In this document: positions 15,378 through 23,100 of the stretch, in pieces
Position numbering within the stretch: position 1 is the stretch's first letter
How the letters are laid out: each line of letters opens with the position of its first letter
Assembly: GCA_035298905.1 (NCBI GenBank)
Contig: DATGXQ010000630.1
Location: 1 to 37,067, forward strand
Reading direction: 5' to 3'
Length of the DNA stretch: 37,067 bases
From: DATGXB01 sp035298905
Lineage (GTDB): Bacteria; Cyanobacteriota; Cyanobacteriia; Cyanobacteriales; Nostocaceae
Notes under the pieces: generated by a model
Told to the model about the DNA's origin: nothing
The model's input: only the letters and a program-made list of their open reading frames with translations
The model's database searches: none
Translations under genes and position numbers: made by a program

Positions 15378-15525
15378 TAGCAATCCTAAATGAAAATGGA
15401 TGAGGACACGGCATAGGTTAGATTTCGGTTTGATCACAATATTTCTAGTGCCGTGTCCCTACTTTCAATTTTTGTTCTCTCTACTGGCCAATTTCTATTA
15501 GTCCACAACTTAAATAGGAATGCAG
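15377..15525. mobile_element. MITE-like element, copy 3 (about 149 bp)
   Basis: Starts ATAGCAATCCTAAATGAAAA right at the stop of the SGNH hydrolase gene and ends CTTAAATAGGAATGCAG. The right end has lost the final TATA. The internal inverted repeat GGACACGGCA (15404-15413) with TGCCGTGTCC (15449-15458) is shared with the copy at 10274. Confidence 0.7.
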
Positions 15526-15707
15526 GGTTATTTCATTCTGGAGTTGCACTGCTCTAAAATCAATTTTGGGCTAATAGCTCAAGTCCGTTTTAACGGACTA
15601 AATTCGTAATTAATAGTCGGCTTAAGCCTAGTTGTTCTATGAGCCTCATAGTGTAGTCTGAGACGAAATGAATGAGAATGAAATAGCCCTGACTGACTTC
15701 TGAATCC
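15526..15707. repeat. palindromic repeats in a convergent intergenic region
   Basis: AGTCCGTT-TT-AACGGACT at 15582-15599 is a perfect hairpin, followed by the palindrome GGCTTAAGCC near 15620-15629. These dispersed palindromes are common in Nostoc-group genomes. They lie between the convergent SGNH hydrolase and cutA genes and could end transcription from either side. Confidence 0.6.
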
Positions 15708-16022
15708 TTACAGTGCTTTTATTGGTACTTCTGCGTTTAACCAATTAAAAAATCCTTGATTAATGGCTGTGGGGGAAATTTCGGCAATAAAATTAGTGTA
15801 GGTAATATGTTGACTAATTACTTGTTCAATTTCTTGGCGATAACCAACTTGAGTTTTAACAATTAAGACTATTTCTGGTTCTTCGGTGATTTCCCCTTGC
15901 CAACGATAGGCACAGGTAATAGGAAACCAATTAACGCAGACTGCTAACTGTTGTTCTAATAATGCTCTGCTAATTTGTCGAGCTTCGTCTGTATTGTTGA
16001 GGGTGATGTAATAAAGTTGCAT
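15708..16022 (-). CDS. cutA: CutA divalent-ion tolerance protein
   Basis: CutA1 is a small trimeric ferredoxin-fold protein related to PII in shape. It is associated with copper or divalent metal tolerance, and its exact role in cyanobacteria is unsettled. The 104 residues show YYITLNNTDEARQISRALLE, the loop LAVCVNWFPITCAYRWQGEI (family: ACVNIxP-xxSxYxWxGxI), EIVLIVKTQ and the late core YTNFIAEISP (family YExPEIxxxPI). The changes VNWFP for VNIIP and TNFIAEI for YEVPEI make it a somewhat diverged member. It is cytosolic, with no signal. It is divergent from msrB, with about 100 bases between the two starts. Confidence 0.88.
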   Translation of the reverse strand: MQLYYITLNNTDEARQISRALLEQQLAVCVNWFPITCAYRWQGEITEEPEIVLIVKTQVGYRQEIEQVISQHITYTNFIAEISPTAINQGFFNWLNAEVPIKAL

Positions 16023-16119
16023 TGCTAAGGAATGGGTTAATAGGCTTCTTAACTAATTTTCATTTCTGGTTAATCTAGTATAGCTAGATTCAGGGAAAAT
16101 ATCTAATAATAGATAATGA

Positions 16120-16620
16120 ATGAACAAACGCTATTTTTTGGAAATTAGTGCCGGATTAATTGGCACGGCTTTTCTTTTACAGTATATAAACTGGAGTTCA
16201 GAGACCATGTCAACTTCTCATACTGAGTTTGCAGTTACTAAATCAGAAGCAGAATGGAAGTCAATTTTAACACCTGAGCAGTTTCATGTGTTGCGGAAGC
16301 ATGGAACGGAAAGAGCTTTTACCAGTCCTCTGGATAAGCATTATGAGCCTGGGACTTATGTCTGCGCTGGATGCGGACAACCTTTGTTTACTTCGGAAAC
16401 TAAGTTTAACAGTGGTACTGGCTGGCCTAGCTTTTATCAACCGATCGAAGGGGCGATCGCAACTACTGTGGATCGTTCATTTTTTATGACCAGAATTGAA
16501 GTACATTGTAGCCGTTGCGGTGGACATTTGGGACATGTGTTTAATGATGGCCCTGCACCAACTGGTCAACGCTACTGTATGAATGGTGTGGCATTAAAGT
16601 TTACACCTGCGGAAAGTTAG
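16120..16620 (+). CDS. msrB: peptide-methionine (R)-S-oxide reductase, membrane-anchored or exported
   Basis: MsrB reduces methionine-R-sulfoxide in oxidised proteins. The 166 residues begin with a hydrophobic N-terminal segment (ISAGLIGTAFLLQYI, about 9-23) that could be a signal or anchor, unlike cytosolic MsrB. The domain shows AFTSPLDKHYEPGTYVCAGC, KFNSGTGWPSFYQP, IEVHCSRCGGHLGHVFNDGP and RYCMNGVALKF. Zinc ligands are Cys82, Cys85, Cys130 and Cys133; the catalytic residue is Cys153. An internal ATG at residue 30 (MSTSHTEFAV) could give a cytosolic form by internal initiation, which the sequence alone cannot settle. A terminator lies about 87 bases after the stop. Confidence 0.95.
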   Translation: MNKRYFLEISAGLIGTAFLLQYINWSSETMSTSHTEFAVTKSEAEWKSILTPEQFHVLRKHGTERAFTSPLDKHYEPGTYVCAGCGQPLFTSETKFNSGTGWPSFYQPIEGAIATTVDRSFFMTRIEVHCSRCGGHLGHVFNDGPAPTGQRYCMNGVALKFTPAES

Positions 16621-16706
16621 TTTAATTGGGATGGCTTGTGTCCCACTGTACAAGAGTTTGAGAGTTTTATAGGGGCGATCGCTACTTTTCTCTTTTCTAT
16701 AGTTTT

Positions 16707-16727
16707 GAGGGCGATCGCTCTTTTTTT
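16707..16727 (+). terminator. terminator downstream of msrB built on a HIP1 site
   Basis: GAGGGC (16707-16712), loop GATC, GCTCTT (16717-16722) form a six-pair stem with two G-T pairs, followed by a run of T to 16727. The HIP1 octamer GCGATCGC forms the tip of the hairpin. Confidence 0.5.
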
Positions 16728-16948
16728 GTCCTGCTGGTAAGTAGCAATTTTATGTGAAGTTGCGCTTTATTGCCCCACAGGCTAGAAGCCTGGGGCTACC
16801 AAAACAAAGCCCGCCTACGCAGGCTAATTAATTGCATCTTCATAGAGAAACGGTATAAGTAGCAAATAAGAAGATATTCTTTAGTTAGATTGTTTGTGCT
16901 AAAACTAACATAAGATAACAGTATTCTTCGGCCAAGACTAAATTAACT
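16728..16948. repeat. dispersed palindromic repeat upstream of TPR genes
   Basis: A hairpin at 16772-16796 (CAGGCT-AGA-AGCCTG flanked by GCCCC and GGGC) is followed by a second one at 16813-16824 (GCC-TACGCA-GGC). This two-hairpin unit resembles repeats scattered in Nostoc-group genomes. No gene is seen. Confidence 0.55.
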
Positions 16949-17911
16949 ATGATCAAATTTCCTTATATGTTTCCTGCCGCTTTGCTGGGTGCAACGGTGG
17001 TTGTTTTACAGCCACAAATGGTACTAGCTAATAATCAAGCTGAATTTTTTTACAATCAAGGTGTCGCTAAGTCAGAACAAGGAGATTATCAAGGGGCGAT
17101 CGCTGCTTTTACTCAAGCTATTCGTCTTAATCCCCAATATGCCGATGCTTACACCAACCGGGGTAATGCTCGTTACGAGTTAGGAGACCACCAAGGAGCG
17201 ATCAAAGATTATAATCAAGTTATTCGCCTCAATCCCCAAGATGCTACACCTTACTACAATCGGGGCAATGTCCGCTCTGTTTTAGGAGATAAGCAAGGAG
17301 CGATCGCCGATTATGACCAAGCTATTAGCCTCAATGCTGAATATACAGACGCATTTAACAATCGGGGTAACGCTCGTTATGATTTAGGGGACAAGGAAGG
17401 AGCGATCGCCGATTATAACCAAGCGATTGAGCTTGATGCTACAGATAGTGTTCCCTATTACAACCGGGGTAATGCTCGTGCTGATTTAGAAGACAAGGCA
17501 GGAGCGATCGCCGATTATAACCAAGCGATTAGCCTTAATCCCGAATATGCCGAAGCTTATTATAACCGGGGTAATCTCCGCTCTAATTTAGGAGATAAGC
17601 AGGGAGCAATTGAAGATTACAGCCAAACTATACGCATTAATCCCAGTGATGCTGATGCTTACTATAACCGGGGTATAGACCGATTTGAGATTGGGGAAAA
17701 GCAAGGAGCGATCGCCGATTATAGCCAAACTATTGAAATTAATCCTGAATATGCCAATGCCTATTATAACCGGGGCAATGCTCGTGCAGATTTGGGAGAT
17801 AAGGAAGGAGCGATCGCCGATTTTCAGCAAGCAGCTAAACTGTATCAACAACAAAATCAACCAGAAGATTATCAAGATGCTTTAGAACGAATCAGAACAT
17901 TGCGAGAGTAA
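16949..17911 (+). CDS. secreted TPR-repeat protein (paralogue 1)
   Basis: The 320 residues start with a signal peptide (FPAALLGATVVVLQPQMVLA, cut near residue 27). About eight tetratricopeptide units of 34 residues follow, each of the form GDKxGAIADYNQAIxLNPxYAxAYYNRGNAR, and the protein ends with the partial unit AAKLYQQQNQPEDYQDALER. TPR solenoids bind peptides or proteins, so this is likely a periplasmic or extracellular scaffold. The repeats are nearly identical at DNA level, and six of the eight carry a HIP1 octamer at the Gly-Ala-Ile-Ala codons. The gene is followed 50 bases later by a similar gene, evidently a tandem duplication with later change in unit number. The precise partner is unknown. 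Confidence 0.88.
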   Translation: MIKFPYMFPAALLGATVVVLQPQMVLANNQAEFFYNQGVAKSEQGDYQGAIAAFTQAIRLNPQYADAYTNRGNARYELGDHQGAIKDYNQVIRLNPQDATPYYNRGNVRSVLGDKQGAIADYDQAISLNAEYTDAFNNRGNARYDLGDKEGAIADYNQAIELDATDSVPYYNRGNARADLEDKAGAIADYNQAISLNPEYAEAYYNRGNLRSNLGDKQGAIEDYSQTIRINPSDADAYYNRGIDRFEIGEKQGAIADYSQTIEINPEYANAYYNRGNARADLGDKEGAIADFQQAAKLYQQQNQPEDYQDALERIRTLRE

Positions 17912-17961
17912 ATTTGCTGGAGTTAACTGAGTAGAAATAGAAAGCAGAATTAAATAAAACT

Positions 17962-18717
17962 ATGAGCAAATTTCTTTACACAATTCCTGTAGCCTTGTTG
18001 GGTGCAGCAGTAGTGATTGTTCAGCCGCAAGTGGTACTAGCTCAGAACAAAGCCGAAGATTTCTTTAATCAAGGTGTGGCTAAATATGATCAAAAAGACT
18101 ACCAAGGAGCGATCGCTGCTTTTACTGAAGCTATTCGCCTCAATCCCAACTATGCCCTAGCCTACTACAGCCGGGGTTTCACCCGTACTGATATGGGAGA
18201 CAATCGAGGGGCAATAACTGATTACAGCCAAGCGATTAAAATTAATCCCAACTATGTGGATGCTTATATCAATCGGGGTATTGCTCGCGCTGATTTGGGA
18301 GATAATCAAGGGGCAATAACTGATTACAACCAAGCGATTAAAATTAATCCTAATGAGGCTTTAGCCTACCTTAACCGGGGTATTGCTCGTGCAAAATTGG
18401 GAAATAAACAAGGGGCGATCGCTGATTTTAACCAAGCGCTCAAAATTAATCCCAATTATGCCCTAGCCTACTACAGTCGGGGTAATGCCCGTGCTGATTC
18501 AGGAGATAGACAAGGGGCAATAGCTGACTACAGCCAAGCGATTCAGATTAATCCTAACTTTGCCCAAGCCTACGGCAACCGGGGTATTACTCGCTCAAAA
18601 TTGGGAGATAAAAAAGGAGCGATCGCAGATTTGCAACAAGCCGCAAAACTATTTCAACAACAAGGTAAACCGGCAGATGCTCAAAAAGCACTAGATTTGG
18701 TCAGAAGGCTACGGTAA
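17962..18717 (+). CDS. secreted TPR-repeat protein (paralogue 2)
   Basis: The 251 residues have a signal peptide very like that of the preceding gene (IPVALLGAAVVIVQPQVVLA) and the same first mature residues (KAEDFFNQGVAKYDQKDYQG), so the two genes are tandem paralogues. Six TPR units follow (GAIAAFTEAI, GAITDYSQAI twice in related form, GAIADFNQAL, GAIADYSQAI, GAIADLQQAA), then a C-terminal helix AQKALDLVRRLR. Three of the six units carry a HIP1 octamer. It is likely co-transcribed with paralogue 1. A periplasmic protein-protein interaction role is inferred from the fold only. Confidence 0.88.
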   Translation: MSKFLYTIPVALLGAAVVIVQPQVVLAQNKAEDFFNQGVAKYDQKDYQGAIAAFTEAIRLNPNYALAYYSRGFTRTDMGDNRGAITDYSQAIKINPNYVDAYINRGIARADLGDNQGAITDYNQAIKINPNEALAYLNRGIARAKLGNKQGAIADFNQALKINPNYALAYYSRGNARADSGDRQGAIADYSQAIQINPNFAQAYGNRGITRSKLGDKKGAIADLQQAAKLFQQQGKPADAQKALDLVRRLR

Positions 18718-18730
18718 TGGGTGGCACAAA

Positions 18731-18746
18731 AAGGGCGATCGCCCTT
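18731..18746 (+). terminator. hairpin after TPR paralogue 2 (extended HIP1 palindrome)
   Basis: AAGGGC-GATC-GCCCTT, a perfect palindrome centred on HIP1, lies 14 bases after the stop. No long T run follows, so the terminator role is only possible. Confidence 0.35.
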
Positions 18747-18805
18747 ATTCTAGATAATTAACTTTCCACTTACAATTAAAAAGTCAATAAAATTACAATT
18801 TGCTT

Positions 18806-20002
18806 ATGAGTCTGAGCCTGTGCATGATTGTGAAAAACGAGGAAGCTGCTTTACCCAAATGTCTGGGCAGCGTGAAAAATGTAGTTGATGAGATAGTAGT
18901 ATTAGATACAGGCTCAACTGATAACACTGTGCAAATTGCCCAAGAATATGGTGCAAAGGTGCATTATTTTGAATGGTGCAATAACTTTAGTGTAGCGCGA
19001 AATGAGGCTTTAAAATATGTTACTGCTGACTGGGTATTAGTGTTAGACGCTGATGAAACTCTCGCGCCAGAAATTGCCCCCCAGATGAAAGCTGCAATTC
19101 AAAATGAAGAATATTTATTAATTAATTTGGTGCGGCAAGAAGTAGGGGCAGCACAATCACCTTATTCAATGGTATCACGTTTATTTCGTCGGCATCCCCA
19201 GATTTATTTTAATCGTCCTTATCATGCGATTATTGATGATAGTGTCACAGAAATTTTGGCACAGGAATCACAGTGGCAAATTGCTTTTTTACCAGATGTA
19301 GCTATTTTACATTATGGTTATCAAAAAACAGTAATTAATCAACAAAATAAATACGCTAAAGCCGCCGCAGCCATGGAAGTATTTTTTGTGGCTAATCCTC
19401 AAGACCCCTATGTTTGCAGTAAGCTGGGAGCTTTATATGTAGAAATGGGGAAAGTTAATCAAGGCATGGATTTATTAAAACGGGGGATTAAAAACGTAGA
19501 AGATAACTATGAAATATTATATGAATTGTATTATCATTTAGGGATTGCTCACTCACATTTAAAAGATTATAATCAAGCAATTTCTCATTATCAATCTGCT
19601 GTTAAATTACCAATTTTCCCGATTTTAAAATTAGGAGCCTATAATAATTTAGGCAGTTTACTCAAAGCGGCAGGAGACTTAGAAGGGGCGAAAACTGCTT
19701 ATGAAACGACCTTAAAAATTGACCCTAGTTTTGTCACCGGTTATTATAATTTGGGCATGACATTCAAAGCAATGGGTTTATATTTAGAAGCCATAGCCGC
19801 TTATGACCAAGCGATACAGTTAAACCCAGACTATGCCGAAGCTTATCAGAACTTGGGGGTAGTATTGTTGAAGGTGGGAGAGGTACAGGCTAGTTTAGCA
19901 GCCTTCGAGAATGCGATCGCTCTCCACGAACCACACAACCCCCCAGAAGCGCAACGACTCCGCCAAGGGTTACAAGAAATGGGTTTATTGCAAAAGAATT
20001 GA
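18806..20002 (+). CDS. family 2 glycosyltransferase with C-terminal TPR repeats
   Basis: The 398 residues begin with a GT-A glycosyltransferase domain (about 1-165): SLCMIVKNEEAALPKCLGSV, VVDEIVVLDTGSTDNTVQIA, and the nucleotide-sugar/metal motif WVLVLDADETL. A solenoid of TPR units follows (about 175-390: KLGALYVEMGKVNQGMDLLK, YNQAISHYQSAV, GDLEGAKTAYETTL, LEAIAAYDQAIQLNPDYAEA). This domain pair is common in cyanobacteria, and the TPR part probably holds the acceptor. The sugar and acceptor are unknown. A longer frame opens at TTG 18800, but ATG 18806 gives the family start MSLSLCMIVKNEE. There is no signal or membrane segment. Confidence 0.9.
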   Translation: MSLSLCMIVKNEEAALPKCLGSVKNVVDEIVVLDTGSTDNTVQIAQEYGAKVHYFEWCNNFSVARNEALKYVTADWVLVLDADETLAPEIAPQMKAAIQNEEYLLINLVRQEVGAAQSPYSMVSRLFRRHPQIYFNRPYHAIIDDSVTEILAQESQWQIAFLPDVAILHYGYQKTVINQQNKYAKAAAAMEVFFVANPQDPYVCSKLGALYVEMGKVNQGMDLLKRGIKNVEDNYEILYELYYHLGIAHSHLKDYNQAISHYQSAVKLPIFPILKLGAYNNLGSLLKAAGDLEGAKTAYETTLKIDPSFVTGYYNLGMTFKAMGLYLEAIAAYDQAIQLNPDYAEAYQNLGVVLLKVGEVQASLAAFENAIALHEPHNPPEAQRLRQGLQEMGLLQKN

Positions 20003-20019
20003 AATCTCCAGTAAAGAAC

Positions 20020-20047
20020 GTAGAGACGTACCAGGTCACGTCTCTAC
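20020..20047 (+). repeat. perfect inverted repeat between glycosyltransferase and WD40-KAP genes
   Basis: GTAGAGACGT (20020-20029) and ACGTCTCTAC (20038-20047) around an 8-base loop. No T run follows on the plus strand. It may be a weak terminator or a dispersed repeat. Confidence 0.7.
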
Positions 20048-20192
20048 AAGGGTTTCAGACATAGATATTAGTGATATCACGGTATTAGACAAAAGCAAAC
20101 ATACTGTAAATAAACATGAAAAGCATTTACAACCAAAATTATACAAAGTAAAACTATGACATAGGCATAACTTCACTGACAGCACCATTGGC

Positions 20193-23100
20193 ATGGCAGC
20201 ACCACCCCAAGAACCAGGAAACCTCATATTTGATAATGAAGTACGGGCAGTAGCCATTTCACCAAATGGCCGACGCATTGCTGTTGGTTTAGCAAATGGC
20301 ACAATAGAAATATGGGACTTGCTGATTAGAGATAAATGGGCTACTTGCACAGGTCATACAGATTATGTCAACTCAGTAGCCTTCAGCCCCGACGGTCAGA
20401 CGGTGGTTAGTGGTGGTGAAGACCAGACATTGCGGTTATGGGATATTAACGGAAACCCTATTGGTCAGCCTTTCCAGGGTCATACAGATGATGTCAACTC
20501 AGTAGCCTTCAGCCCAGATGGACAGACTATAGCCAGTGGTAGCAGTGACCAGACAATACGATTATGGGATATAAACGGAAATGCGATCGCTCCACCTTTT
20601 GAGGGTCATTCCGGTTCCGTCTTTGCAGTCGCCTTCAGACCAGATGGTCAGACTATAGCCAGTGGTAGTAGTGACACAACAGTAAGATTATGGGATTTAG
20701 AAGGAAATGCCATCAGACAACCCTTTGAGGGTCATACAAATACCGTCTTTTCCGTCGCCTTTAGCCCAGATGGGTATAAATTAATTAGTTGTAGTGGTGA
20801 CAACACAGTAAGAATATGGGATCTCGTCGAAGAACCTGCTTTCTTTCCACCCTTAGAGGGTCATACCGATGCTATATATTCAGTAGCCTTTAGCCCTAAT
20901 GGCCAGTTCGTTGTTAGTGGTGGATATGACCATACAGCATGGTTGTGGGACATTGAAAATAGTTCAAGCTCTCTAGTCTTCTCAGATCATACAGATTCCA
21001 TTAGATCAGTAGTCTTCAGTCCCGATGGTGAGTTTATCATCAGTGGTAGCCAAGATGGAACAGTGCGATTATGGGATTTTTGGGGCAATCCTGTTATTCA
21101 TCAGCCCTTCTCTGCTTATACAGATACTGTTCACTCCATAGCCTTGAGTCCCGACGGAAATATCTTAGTTAGTGGTTGTGACGACTGGAGAGTGCGGTTA
21201 TGGGATATCGACGGCCACCTCATCGGTGAACCCTTCTTTGATCATGAAAGTTCCGTCACATCAGTAGATTTTAGTCCCAGTGGACAATTAATAGCCAGTG
21301 CTGGTGGTGGAATAGTGCAACTGAGGGATCTAAACGGACAAGACTTAGGTTTTTTTACCTCTGGTTATGCCAATGCGATCGCCTTTAGTCCCGACGGTAA
21401 CATCATAGCCACTGGTGGTTATGACAACATAGTCAACTTGTGGGATTTGCAAGGCCAGCGCATTAGTGAAAACTCCTCTACTGAGGAGAGTATGATCAAA
21501 TCAATAGCCTTCAGTCCCGATGGCCAAACCATAGTTAGCGGTAGTGATGACAAAACATTGCGGTTGTGGGATTTACAAGGCTACCCCATTAGTCAACCAT
21601 TCCAGGGTCATCAAAATGCCGTCAATGCAGTAGCTTTCAGTCCTGATGGCAAAACCGTAGTTAGTGGTAGCGATGACAAAACATTGCGGTTGTGGGATTT
21701 GCAAGGCTACACCATTGGTCAACCCTTCCAAGGTCATGAAGATGTCGTCAATGCAGTAGCTTTTAGTCCCGATGGACAAACCGTCGTTAGCGGTAGTAAT
21801 GACGGAACAGTATTGTTATGGGATTTATCAGACCCCCAGCACCAACGTTATATTACTATTGCTGAAGACGTTGGTATAGTTTATTCAGTAGCCTTTGACC
21901 CCAACGGAGATTATATTTTTAGTGCTGGAGAGAATGGGATTAAAGTATGGCGCTGGCTAAAATTTGACTCCCAACTCAATGAAAACTCTCTAAATATCCT
22001 GCGTACTGCTCAACCTTTTCGCAATGACCAACCCACAGGCGAAGACACTTTAAATGTCACTAAAGAACTTCATGCCCTAGCTGATGTATTAATGTTGCGG
22101 AGTCTTCAGCCACCTTTAGCAGTAGCTATTCTGGGTAGTTGGGGGAGTGGTAAATCCTTTGCCATGCACTTAATTAAACAACAAATTACCAAAATTCGCT
22201 GTCAATCTCTCACCCCTGAACAAGCATGGTCAGATCACAATGATCCTAATGACTCCCGTTTGTCTCCCTTTGTTGGTCACATCTACCAAATTAATTTTGA
22301 TGCCTGGAGTTATTCTAAATCTGACCTCTGGGCTAGTTTAATGCAAACAATTTTTGATCAGCTTAACCGTCAACTAACTTTAGAAAAACAACTAGCAGAA
22401 ATTTTAACCTCAGATTCTCTATTGCAAGGTGGGAATATTTGGCAAGTTCTCAATGAGATGAATGAAAGCGACAGAAAAGCTTTCTTAGAATCTGAATTAA
22501 GTACAGAAGTTTTGAAACAATGGAAAGCCAAAAGTACAGATGTAAATGCACTCTGGGATATTCTCACTCAATTAAGGCAAGAGGAACAAGACAAACTAAA
22601 ATCTACTGAAGAACAACTCCAAAAATTCCGGCAGCAGAAAGAACAACTAGATTTAGAAGTACAGCAGCAGAAAAAACAGGTTGAACAAGAAGTTAATAAA
22701 GAAAATGAAAAAGTAGCCTTAGTGAAATCTGTAATCATCCAACTAAAGCTGATAGAAGATAAAAAAGAAAATTCTATCTTCAAGGATTTGTTACATGATT
22801 TAGGAATCAAAATTCCAGACTTAGGTTTTCTGGCAGGGATTGAAGATGATAAAATAGTTGAATTGATTAAATCAAAAGATAAAACAATAGACTCATTAGT
22901 TCAGAATGCTGATAAAATCAAAAATATTCTAAATTTTAAGCCTAGTCAAATATCAGCTTTTATTGAATTTTTGCAAAATAATCCGAAAAAACTATTATTT
23001 TTTATCTTCTGCGCTGGTTTACCATTTTTAGCTTATGGATTATTATCTTACCTAACCATACTTTTAGCATCTATTTCAAAATTTTGGTTACAAATATCAA

